Of a stretch of DNA of 64,000 nucleotides, positions 36,547-43,155 are shown piece by piece; position 1 is the first letter of the stretch, and each line of letters opens with the position of its first letter. The translations under genes were made by a program, and so were the position numbers. The DNA is taken from NCBI RefSeq assembly GCF_032926325.1, contig NZ_CP136709.1:3628501-3692500 (forward strand), given 5' to 3'. The notes below the pieces were generated by a model. The model was given only the letters and a program-made list of their open reading frames with translations. It had not been told where the DNA came from and searched no databases. Origin of the DNA: Aestuariibaculum lutulentum (GTDB taxonomy: Bacteria; Bacteroidota; Bacteroidia; Flavobacteriales; Flavobacteriaceae).

Positions 36547-37110
36547 TTATTGTATTGATTTCTGAATAGTTTTAGGAATATAATTTTTAGTTTTCTTATT
36601 CAGCACAGTAAATTTCCATCCGCTTTTCTCTTCTATTGCATAAATTGGGAAAACGTTCACAATTGTGATTGTCCATTTTTCTTTATCTAGTTTAACATTT
36701 TCTTCCCCATATTCTTTTACTAGTGATAAATAAGCCATTTGACTTGCAAAATCCGCTCCTCCTTTATCCTGAAATTCACTGAAATTCACTGTGGTTTCCT
36801 GTGGTAAGTTAATACGTGCATATTTAACTTTGTTTAATGTAATCAAAGTGTCAATTTCAAATATATTATCCATTTTTATGTTTACATTCATTGTACTGGA
36901 TGACACTTCTTTTAGTTGACTCAAAAATTCTCTACGAGAAATCGAGTCAAATGTAAATTCAGGAAAATATTCAACCATTTTTTCAAAGTTAGATTCATTA
37001 TTTACCTTTATAAAACTCTTTATTTCAAAGAATAATTTCTCATCTTTTTCTTGAGAAAACATAACAGATAAATTAGTTAGAAATATTAATGTCAGAATAG
37101 TTTTTTTCAT
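36547..37110 (-). CDS. exported protein of unknown function (cassette gene)
   Basis: Protein of 187 residues with a signal peptide (1-19, ending SVMFSQ). I do not recognise the family. The mature part is mixed helix and strand, with KEYGEENVKLDKEKWTITIVNVFPIYAIEEKSGWKF near the C-terminus. The ATG at 37110 stands four bases after the inverted complement TTAAAGCTAA that marks this unit. It is the last (leftmost) recognisable unit of the array. Confidence 0.65.
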   Translation of the reverse strand: MKKTILTLIFLTNLSVMFSQEKDEKLFFEIKSFIKVNNESNFEKMVEYFPEFTFDSISRREFLSQLKEVSSSTMNVNIKMDNIFEIDTLITLNKVKYARINLPQETTVNFSEFQDKGGADFASQMAYLSLVKEYGEENVKLDKEKWTITIVNVFPIYAIEEKSGWKFTVLNKKTKNYIPKTIQKSIQ

Positions 37111-37113
37111 GGC

Positions 37114-37242
37114 TTAAAGCTAACGTGTTTTATATGATTTATACAGACTTTTCTAACGGAAAATGTTCATCTGCCCTATAGATAATTGATTGCAAAGAAT
37201 CTCGTTAAAAGAATCCGACGGCAATTAATTAAACCGTGTCAG
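37114..37242. repeat. degenerate cassette element E0
   Basis: The left end TAACGTGTTTTATATGATTT and the right end GCAATTAATTAAACCGTGTC resemble the ends of elements E2 and E3, with small deletions. The inner GAAAATCC hairpins are not preserved. It separates the exported-protein unit from the Vat-like unit. Confidence 0.5.
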
Positions 37243-37253
37243 GAATAGTATTT

Positions 37254-37877
37254 TTATTCAACTATTTTTTCAAGTTTATTGTCTGTTAAATTCTGAACAT
37301 TTCTTGTTATTCGTTCTATATCCCAATTCCACCATTGAATTTCCAATAGCTTTTTAATTTTTTCATCTGAAAAACGTTTCTTAATTTCTTTGGAAGGATT
37401 TCCTCCAACAATAGAATAAGGTTCAACATCTTTTATAACAGTAGAGTTTGTTGCAATTATAGCTCCGTCTCCAATGGTTACTCCTGCCATTATCGTTGCA
37501 TTATACCCAATCCACACATCATTACCGATAGTTATATCTCCTTTTTTCGGATATTCCTTTCCGTCCATTACTGTTTTCCAGTCTTCACCAAAAATAGCAA
37601 ACGGGTAAGTTGTTAGCGATTCCGTTAAATGATTTGCTCCATTCATTATAAATTTAACGTCGGAGGCAATCATACAAAATTTTCCAATTCTTAATTTGTC
37701 GCCAACAAAATCAAAGTGATATTTTACGTTTTTCTCAAAATTTTCAACGTTTTCGAAATCATCATAGTAGGTGTAATCTCCAACGATAATATTGGGATTT
37801 TTAATGATGTTTTTAAGAAAGCAAAGTCTATTATAGTTGTCGAGCGGAAATATTTTATTCTTGTCTGGTATTTTCAT
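37254..37877 (-). CDS. Vat-like xenobiotic O-acetyltransferase (cassette gene)
   Basis: Left-handed beta-helix acetyltransferase of 207 residues, similar along its length to streptogramin A acetyltransferases of the Vat family. NGANHL carries the catalytic histidine (His83), and hexapeptide repeats run through DITIGNDVWIGYNATIMAGVTIGDGAIIATNSTVIKD. The ending WWNWDIERI is also typical of the group. It would use acetyl-CoA in the cytoplasm. Whether it inactivates streptogramin A or another compound cannot be told; CatB-type chloramphenicol enzymes are close relatives. It lies between elements E0 and E1, and such genes are common integron cargo. Confidence 0.82.
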   Translation of the reverse strand: MKIPDKNKIFPLDNYNRLCFLKNIIKNPNIIVGDYTYYDDFENVENFEKNVKYHFDFVGDKLRIGKFCMIASDVKFIMNGANHLTESLTTYPFAIFGEDWKTVMDGKEYPKKGDITIGNDVWIGYNATIMAGVTIGDGAIIATNSTVIKDVEPYSIVGGNPSKEIKKRFSDEKIKKLLEIQWWNWDIERITRNVQNLTDNKLEKIVE

Positions 37878-37905
37878 TCTTTGAAGTGTTTTATCCTATG
37901 AGCGA

Positions 37906-38029
37906 CAACGGTTTGGCTATGATTTCGTTGTGGAATCATCCGCAGGATTATTCCGCCGAAATCCAGCCGCTTGATTTATACTTTTATTTTGGTGTGGCAC
38001 AAAACCACAATGAATTATAGCCATTGTTG
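37906..38029. repeat. cassette element E1 (attC-like)
   Basis: The core runs from CAAC (37906) to GTTG (38029), 124 bases. The outer arms GGCTATGATTTCGTTGTG and CACAATGAATTATAGCC pair with one extra T in the left arm. Unpaired spacers are GGTTT on the left and ATT on the right. An inner hairpin GGAATCATCC/GGATTATTCC lies near 37932-37954 with one mismatch. Confidence 0.75.
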
Positions 38030-38044
38030 GCACCTGTGCTTTAT

Positions 38045-39271
38045 TTATGGTAAATGATACATTTGAACTGCCAGTTGAATTTCTTTATTTGAATCATCTG
38101 GAATCGAAAAAATGTAATTAAACCAATTGTCATCATTCGCTTGTTTTTCCCTAATAAAATTTGGATGCTTTTTAATTACTTCTTTTGCTGTTTCTAATAC
38201 AGAAGTGAATCCTTTATTCCTAACAAAAATCACTACAGAAGTTTTGGAATCTCTCCAAGTTAAATAACCTAAAAGTTGGTCAATAGTCGCTAAAAAGGCT
38301 TTTTCTCCTTCCCAAAATTTACATTCGGCAACAAATACTACTGAACTGTCATAACGCAGTTGTATATCAGTCTTACCAGTTTTATTAAAAGTTTCTCCAC
38401 TTGCACTGCCAAATTCAAAATTTGGGTCAAGTGTTAGTAATATATGGTCGCGCAAATGCTCTTCGTATTTCCCAGAATAAACCGAAGGTAGACGCTCAAA
38501 ATTTTTACCAACATCATTTATGATTTTCAATATTTTAATATAATTATCGTTGTCTAAAGTTGGTTCTGGTTTAAAGCCTTTTGTATGTACAATAGGTCTA
38601 ACTTGAATTTTGTCTTTTAATTTGGGTTGTGGAACAGCAAATGTTTGTGGTGTTTCCGTTTTTTTCTTTACAGGAACACCAAGCGAAGCTATAAAATCTG
38701 TTTTTTTTGAAATTCTTTGTCTTCTTGCATTTATCGTTGAACGAATAAAATTTTCAAGACCATTGTTGTAAGCTTCAATATCATTTTTAAGATGCTGATA
38801 AGAACCAAAAATATATCTTACAGAATCGTTGTATGCTCTTTTTATTTTTTCAGCGTCATTATAAAAGTTGATATATTCTAACACAATTGTTCTTGATTGC
38901 TTATCAATTTTTATTTCATAACCAGCCATTGAAGTCCAACTACTTGGTCTGAATCGCAACAAGTCAATCGAACCTGAATATGGTATATGATACACAACAA
39001 TATCTTTTTTAAAAGTTTTGTGAGGATTTGAAATCATAAATTCCATTGGAAAACGACTACCAGGAATATCTCTTTCATAAGTATCAACATAAACCTTATC
39101 TGTGTGAATTTCTGGTATATCAAGTGTGAATTCTGATTTCAAATATTCTATATATTGTTCTTCTCCAACATTTAATATATAGTCTTCACTTTCGGATTCT
39201 ATACGATTTTTTACTTCAAGTCTTTTACTCGAAAGCAAATTGTCTAAAGTGTCTTCTGCATATATTTTCAT
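38045..39271 (-). CDS. PD-(D/E)XK nuclease-like protein (cassette gene)
   Basis: Protein of 408 residues. The C-terminal third has GKTDIQLRYDSSVVFVAECK, where Asp302, Glu316 and Lys318 fit the PD-(D/E)XK nuclease core, preceded by GSASGETFNKTG with a possible helical glutamate. The N-terminal two-thirds is helical and unlike families I know; it could recognise a target. Such proteins often act in restriction or anti-phage defence, but this is inference. Flanking arms GTTGGCACC (38026-38034) and GGTGCCAAC (39291-39299) mark the unit. Confidence 0.72.
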   Translation of the reverse strand: MKIYAEDTLDNLLSSKRLEVKNRIESESEDYILNVGEEQYIEYLKSEFTLDIPEIHTDKVYVDTYERDIPGSRFPMEFMISNPHKTFKKDIVVYHIPYSGSIDLLRFRPSSWTSMAGYEIKIDKQSRTIVLEYINFYNDAEKIKRAYNDSVRYIFGSYQHLKNDIEAYNNGLENFIRSTINARRQRISKKTDFIASLGVPVKKKTETPQTFAVPQPKLKDKIQVRPIVHTKGFKPEPTLDNDNYIKILKIINDVGKNFERLPSVYSGKYEEHLRDHILLTLDPNFEFGSASGETFNKTGKTDIQLRYDSSVVFVAECKFWEGEKAFLATIDQLLGYLTWRDSKTSVVIFVRNKGFTSVLETAKEVIKKHPNFIREKQANDDNWFNYIFSIPDDSNKEIQLAVQMYHLP

Positions 39272-39295
39272 TCAGATTTGGTTTTGCATTGGTGC

Positions 39296-39419
39296 CAACG
39301 GTTGGTGTATGATTTCGTTGCGTGGGTTCGGCACTAAGTTAGTAAATAAAAACTGGCAATAATTCAGCGTGAGGATTTTCCGAAGGAAAATCAGAAGCAA
39401 TGAATTATACACGTTGTTG
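39296..39419. repeat. cassette element E2 (attC-like)
   Basis: The core is 124 bases from CAAC to GTTG. Outer arms are GTGTATGATTTCGTTGC and GCAATGAATTATACAC, with one extra T on the left. Here the arm begins GTGTAT and ends ATACAC where E1 has GGCTAT and ATAGCC, so both arms changed together. Inner hairpin GATTTTCC-GAA-GGAAAATC lies near 39374-39392. Confidence 0.75.
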
Positions 39420-39431
39420 TAAACAGGCTTT

Positions 39432-39872
39432 TTAATTTTTTTCGAATATTTCGTCAATCCTTTTTTCAAGAATTTTGTTGAAACTATTTTTTTTGATGCT
39501 TAGCTTGCCTAATCCCCAAACGTCACACTCCGCATTGACAATAGTTTCTATTTTTTGATTATCCACAATTCTATTTAAGATTAATTCTTTTTTTAGAATT
39601 GTATAGATTCCAAAATTCAATACAGACGAATTTACCACTTTAATTCGCGGGTCATTTTCTAAATCCTTAACCTTTTCATTTATCGATATGCCCTTGGTTT
39701 CAGTAACCGTATTGGTTCTTGATCCGTCAATGTTTGTGTTGTCAATTTTATTTTGAGTTGTAAGGTCAGTTTTGGATTTAAAATAGAATATAGGACTGAA
39801 AAATAATATTATTATAAATATAATTATGCCTATTAAAATATTTCTTTTTTTCCGATTCATTACTTTATTCAT
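39432..39872 (-). CDS. small membrane-anchored protein of unknown function (cassette gene)
   Basis: Protein of 146 residues. A basic start (MNKVMNRKKRN) is followed by one hydrophobic helix (about 12-30), then a polar external domain of about 110 residues. I do not recognise it. The unit is bounded by GTTGTAAACA (39416-39425) and TGTTTACAAC (39899-39908). A single-pass orientation with the C-terminus outside is likely from the basic N-terminus. Confidence 0.65.
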   Translation of the reverse strand: MNKVMNRKKRNILIGIIIFIIILFFSPIFYFKSKTDLTTQNKIDNTNIDGSRTNTVTETKGISINEKVKDLENDPRIKVVNSSVLNFGIYTILKKELILNRIVDNQKIETIVNAECDVWGLGKLSIKKNSFNKILEKRIDEIFEKN

Positions 39873-39904
39873 TATTCAGTTATGTGGGTTGCTTAGCTTG
39901 TTTA

Positions 39905-40031
39905 CAACGGTTTGTGTATAGTTTCGTTGCGTGAAAATCCGCAGGATTTTCAGGGTTAAGAAACTAAGATAATAAAGTTGCGAGGATTTTCCGCGAGGAA
40001 AATCGGAAGCAATGAATTATACACGGTGTTG
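39905..40031. repeat. cassette element E3 (attC-like)
   Basis: The core is 127 bases. Arms are GTGTATAGTTTCGTTGC and GCAATGAATTATACAC with the extra left T. Spacers are GGTTT and GGT. Inner hairpins are GAAAATCC-GCA-GGATTTTC (39933-39951) and GATTTTCC-GCGA-GGAAAATC (39985-40004), both perfect. Confidence 0.78.
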
Positions 40032-40042
40032 TGCGTTCGGCT

Positions 40043-40672
40043 TTATTTTTTCTTTTCTAATTTTATTAATCTTTTAAATTCAACTAACAGTCTTTCTTGT
40101 TCTTCTAAAAGATAGTCAGATGCAAATGGTGAACCGCAATCTTGGTTGTTTATTTGGTGCAAGAGTGTTCCATTTGAAAAGTAACTTTTGTCTTCTATAA
40201 TTTCGGATTCTTCAAAATCGAAGACTTCATTATCATTATTTTCTTTTTTTGCTATGGAATCCCAGTAAATTGGTCTGTTGTATTTATATAATTTCTCAAA
40301 AACAAACGAAAGTTCTCCGTTTATCAAGTAATATTCTGTCAATTTTTGGGCTGTTTCTCCAAAGTGACGAGTAATTACTTTTTCCAATTTATTTTTTTGA
40401 AAATAAAAAACTGCAATTGCACTTTCGCTTGATTCGAGTATGTCAATTTGTTTTATTTCTGTCCAATTTTCAGTTGAATTTATCCGTTTAAAATTCTCTC
40501 GAATTGGTTTTAATTTTTGAGTTAGATATTCGTTAACTGGTGCATCAATTTCGTTTCTAGAAATTTTAATTTCCTCTACATCTTTTGACTTGTCATTTTC
40601 GTTTTGACAACTTCCAATTTCAAATGTCAGAAAAGCAAATAGTAGTGGTAATAAATTTCTCCAGTTTTTCAT
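40043..40672 (-). CDS. lipoprotein of unknown function (cassette gene)
   Basis: Protein of 209 residues with a lipoprotein signal ending in EIGSC (Cys22). The mature part is highly charged and not recognised. The unit is bounded by GTTGTGCGT (40028-40036) and its inverted complement ACGCACAAC (40690-40698). The ATG at 40672 is near the unit boundary, leaving little room for its own promoter. Confidence 0.68.
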   Translation of the reverse strand: MKNWRNLLPLLFAFLTFEIGSCQNENDKSKDVEEIKISRNEIDAPVNEYLTQKLKPIRENFKRINSTENWTEIKQIDILESSESAIAVFYFQKNKLEKVITRHFGETAQKLTEYYLINGELSFVFEKLYKYNRPIYWDSIAKKENNDNEVFDFEESEIIEDKSYFSNGTLLHQINNQDCGSPFASDYLLEEQERLLVEFKRLIKLEKKK

Positions 40673-40694
40673 CTTTTTTGGTTCAGCTGACGCA

Positions 40695-40820
40695 CAACGG
40701 TTTGGCTATGGTTTCGTTGCGTGAAAATCCGTGAGGATTTTCCGCCGTAAACCGAAGATAGCAATTTTTCGAGGACTTTCCGAGAGGAAAGTCAGAAGCA
40801 ATGAACTATAGCCGGTGTTG
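40695..40820. repeat. cassette element E4 (attC-like)
   Basis: The core is 126 bases. Arms are GGCTATGGTTTCGTTGC and GCAATGAACTATAGCC with the extra left T. Spacers are GGTTT and GGT. Inner hairpins are GAAAATCC-GTGA-GGATTTTC and GACTTTCC-GAGA-GGAAAGTC, both perfect; the second differs from E3 in a paired C/G change. Confidence 0.78.
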
Positions 40821-41546
40821 TAAAACGTATTTTTTTTCTTTTTCGTTAAATATTAATGTTTCGTACTTTATACTTTCACTTTTAACTATCTCTTTGTCGC
40901 ATTCTGAATCAAGTGAATAATTTTTAATCTTTGTCTTAATGCTTATGTCATTTAATTTATCCTCAAATTGGTCATTCATAATCAAAATACTCTTTGAAGT
41001 TTCAAAAGATGCATTTTCACAAGTTCCATTATTTTCTCCAGTAGTTTTTTCTATTTCTAAATTGCTCAAAACTTCAATTATTTTGTTGTCTTTTAAATAA
41101 TATAAATTGATTATTTCACTGTCATAAGGATTTACTCTTGAACTTCCACTATAACTATATCTTAATCCAAAAGCTCTGATGTTTTTATTTAAATAATAAG
41201 GTGCAGTATCTATTTTTAATGAACTTAAATAAACGGCATCTGAAGTCCATTCAGATTTTTTCGTGTAATTAGCTTCAAATGATTTTGATTTTTTATCCCA
41301 AACAAGAATGTTATTGTCAATATCGTAACAATAGTCGCATTCATTATCTCTGTTCGTTAAAATTGGTAAGACAATAATAATTTTATCATTCTGATATGTC
41401 TTTAAAGTTGCTTTTTCTATTAATAAATCTTTTTCGTTAACTCTTAAAAACTCTATAGACTTTTCAATTAGTTCTTTGTCAGTCAATTTTTGTCCAAAAG
41501 ATAACAATGAAAACAGAAATAAAGTTATGAATATTGATTTTTTCAT
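40806..41546 (-). CDS. exported protein of unknown function (cassette gene)
   Basis: Protein of 246 residues with a signal peptide (1-18, ending LLSFGQ). It has no family I know. The mature part includes an acidic cysteine-bearing segment NRDNECDYCYDIDNN and a YLKDNKIIEVLSNLEIEK strand. Its 3' end overlaps the right end of element E4. The unit boundaries are GTTGTAAAAC (40817-40826) and GTTTTACAAC (41561-41570). Confidence 0.65.
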   Translation of the reverse strand: MKKSIFITLFLFSLLSFGQKLTDKELIEKSIEFLRVNEKDLLIEKATLKTYQNDKIIIVLPILTNRDNECDYCYDIDNNILVWDKKSKSFEANYTKKSEWTSDAVYLSSLKIDTAPYYLNKNIRAFGLRYSYSGSSRVNPYDSEIINLYYLKDNKIIEVLSNLEIEKTTGENNGTCENASFETSKSILIMNDQFEDKLNDISIKTKIKNYSLDSECDKEIVKSESIKYETLIFNEKEKKYVLQHRL

Positions 41547-41566
41547 TAGACTTGGGATATGTTTTA

Positions 41567-41691
41567 CAACGGTCTCGGCTATGAGTAGTTGCGTGGTTTA
41601 GCACTTAACTTTGCAAGTACACACCAAACTGAAAATCCGCGAGGATTTTCAGAAGTAGGCGAGAACAAGCAATTTCTTATAGCCATTGTTG
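41567..41691. repeat. cassette element E5 (attC-like, divergent)
   Basis: The core is 125 bases. Arms GGCTATGAGTAGTTGC and GCAATTTCTTATAGCC pair with mismatches and without the extra T seen elsewhere. Spacers are GGTCTC and ATT. Only one inner hairpin, GAAAATCC-GCGA-GGATTTTC, is present near 41631-41650. It is the most divergent of the intact elements. Confidence 0.7.
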
Positions 41692-41705
41692 GCAACTGGT
41701 TTTTA

Positions 41706-42431
41706 TTATTCAAACTTGAACCATTTTTTAAGCATATATACTTGGTCAATGGTTTTTCCGTTTTTTATTATTTCTATTTTCAAAAATTCATTTTCGGTTG
41801 CGATATACTTTAACTCCATATCTTTCATTCCGTTTGTGTCATAGAAGGCTCCATATTCGCAATCAAAAGGATTATTCTCGACTTCATTTGTGAATATTGA
41901 TAATAAAATCATCTTTTCTGAATAAATGTCTTTGTCCTTATATCCGAAAATCCGATGGTCCTTTTTCATATTTGCTGACATCCAAATAGTTCCGTTTTTT
42001 TCGATAAAAGCTTTTCCCATATATTGAGAGTCAATTTCCTCAATAATTTTTACCGAGCCATTGCAAGCATCTCCTTCTTCAGTTCCGCTAACCCATTCTT
42101 TTAAAGTCTCAATTCTTTTATCGGTTAATTCTTTTAAGTAAAATGCTCTACAAGTTGGATGAATTGAACCATATATTTTATCTGAATAATTTGGGAATTT
42201 CATTTCCATTTCAGCGTCTCGAAATTGAATCCAAAGTCTTTGTGATTTTTTAAGGTTTTGTAGAAAGATTGTGTCCGATTTATATTCAGATAAAATGGTT
42301 TTATATATTTCATTCAATGTTTTGTCGGACTTGTTAAATTCTGCATATGCTTGTTTATTCATTTCCGCTTGAGTTTGCGAGAAACAACTAAAACTAAATG
42401 TCAGAATTATGAATGTAAGTAGGTTTTTCAT
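41706..42431 (-). CDS. LprI-like (DUF1311) exported protein (cassette gene)
   Basis: Protein of 241 residues. The ATG at 42431 is chosen because it starts a signal peptide (MKNLLTFIILTFSFSCFSQ); an in-frame extension to 42521 would run through element E6. The mature part has AYAEFNKSDKTLNEIYKTI, QRLWIQFRDAEMEM, GS, and CRAFYLKELTDKRIETL, the LprI/DUF1311 pattern. LprI in mycobacteria inhibits lysozyme, and that activity here is only a family-based guess. A second domain of about 110 residues follows and is not recognised. The unit is bounded by GTTGGCAAC (41688-41696) and GTTGCCAAC (42447-42455). Confidence 0.75.
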   Translation of the reverse strand: MKNLLTFIILTFSFSCFSQTQAEMNKQAYAEFNKSDKTLNEIYKTILSEYKSDTIFLQNLKKSQRLWIQFRDAEMEMKFPNYSDKIYGSIHPTCRAFYLKELTDKRIETLKEWVSGTEEGDACNGSVKIIEEIDSQYMGKAFIEKNGTIWMSANMKKDHRIFGYKDKDIYSEKMILLSIFTNEVENNPFDCEYGAFYDTNGMKDMELKYIATENEFLKIEIIKNGKTIDQVYMLKKWFKFE

Positions 42432-42451
42432 TTTCTTTTTCAACTTGTTGC

Positions 42452-42577
42452 CAACGGTTTGGCTATGGTTTCGTTGCGTGAAAATCCGCGAGGATTTTCC
42501 GCCGTAAACCGAAGATAGCAAATTTGCGAGGACTTTCCGATAGGAAAGTCAGAAGCAATGAACTATAGCCGGTGTTG
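42452..42577. repeat. cassette element E6 (attC-like)
   Basis: The core is 126 bases and nearly identical to E4. Arms are GGCTATGGTTTCGTTGC and GCAATGAACTATAGCC, spacers GGTTT and GGT. Inner hairpins are GAAAATCC-GCGA-GGATTTTC and GACTTTCC-GATA-GGAAAGTC; only loop bases differ from E4. Confidence 0.78.
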
Positions 42578-42588
42578 TAAGTAGTTTT

Positions 42589-43050
42589 TTATTCAAAGTC
42601 CGCTTTGTTTTTTTCAACATACTTAATTATCAGTTCAATAATATTGTCTTCGTATTTATAAAATTCGGTATCAAGTTCATTCCATAGAAATGAATTTGAT
42701 TCTTTAGCCAACATAATATCTTGTCTTGCTTCCCAATTTTTCGGAACAGGTAAAGTTGGAAATAATTTTATCGCTCTATTTATTATGTCTGCAGTTTTTT
42801 CGGCTCCGATTTTCTGATAAGCATCAAGTATTTCGTGGGCAAATTCCCCAGAAGAATTGTAAAAGAACTGGTCAAATCCACCATTATTTACTTCTCTTTC
42901 TAAAATATCCACATAGAGAAAGGTTTTTTCCGATTCAGTTAAGTCTTCTAAAGAGTCATCGTCCCCAATTTTGTTTCCGATTAATTCTCCAATAGCAATA
43001 ATTTTTTCAGTTTCATCCGACAGATTTAATGCTTTCTCAATTTCAGTCAT
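42589..43050 (-). CDS. DMP19-like (DUF4375) protein (cassette gene)
   Basis: Protein of 153 residues, cytoplasmic by the lack of a signal. VNNGGFDQFFYNSSGEFAHEILDAYQKIGAEKTADII matches the DMP19/DUF4375 family. Neisserial DMP19 is a DNA mimic that blocks a DNA-binding repressor; no function is shown here. The protein is acidic throughout, which fits the family. The unit lies between E6 and the right-end half element, bounded by GTTGTAAGTA (42574-42583) and TACTTACAAC (43111-43120). Confidence 0.8.
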   Translation of the reverse strand: MTEIEKALNLSDETEKIIAIGELIGNKIGDDDSLEDLTESEKTFLYVDILEREVNNGGFDQFFYNSSGEFAHEILDAYQKIGAEKTADIINRAIKLFPTLPVPKNWEARQDIMLAKESNSFLWNELDTEFYKYEDNIIELIIKYVEKNKADFE

Positions 43051-43110
43051 TTTTTGATTACAATTAGTGAAAATTGTTAGAATTAATATTATTTGAAGTA
43101 TTTCTCAAAT

Positions 43111-43155
43111 TACTTACAACATGCATATAAACACACTGGTGTGTTTATTTTTTTT
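43111..43155. repeat. right-end half element of the cassette array with hairpin and T-tract
   Basis: TACTTACAAC (43111-43120) matches the inner start of the last unit, but the conserved arm after CAAC is replaced. TAAACACAC (43128-43136) and GTGTGTTTA (43139-43147) form a perfect nine-base stem, followed by a run of T bases. No GTTG end is found to the right. It could be an attI-like insertion site reading leftward, a terminator reading rightward, or a broken element. Confidence 0.5.

Larger units (their letters stand above)
36395..43155 (-). mobile_element. integron-like gene-cassette array without an integrase in the window
   Basis: Eight single-gene units, all on the minus strand, are separated by palindromic elements with 124-127 base cores running from CAAC to GTTG. 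In six units the bases after the incoming GTTG are the inverted complement of the bases before the outgoing CAAC, over 9-10 positions; the leftmost unit shows 10 bases of the same. The match differs from unit to unit. This is how integron cassettes behave: each cassette supplies both half-sites of its own attC when circular. Cargo is unrelated from unit to unit. No integrase, transposase or target duplication is visible. Flanking genes are ordinary chromosomal ones. A cluster of attC sites lacking an integrase is the nearest known category; the core site differs from GTTRRRY. Confidence 0.65.

Noticed and set aside
39272..39469. Open frame on the minus strand overlapping element E2
   Set aside because: It runs through the repeat element and overlaps the 3' end of the small membrane-protein gene in another frame; it has no coding signature.
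42432..42521. N-terminal extension of the LprI-like gene
   Set aside because: The extension is translated repeat element E6, while the ATG at 42431 starts a clear signal peptide.
36395..43155. CRISPR array reading of the repeats
   Set aside because: Elements are over 120 bases long, palindromic, and separated by whole genes of 440-1230 bases; no short spacers or cas genes are present.
36395..43155. Insertion sequences or MITEs as the source of the repeats
   Set aside because: No transposase is present. The bases outside the element ends pair across the genes, unlike target-site duplications, which would pair as direct copies across the element.
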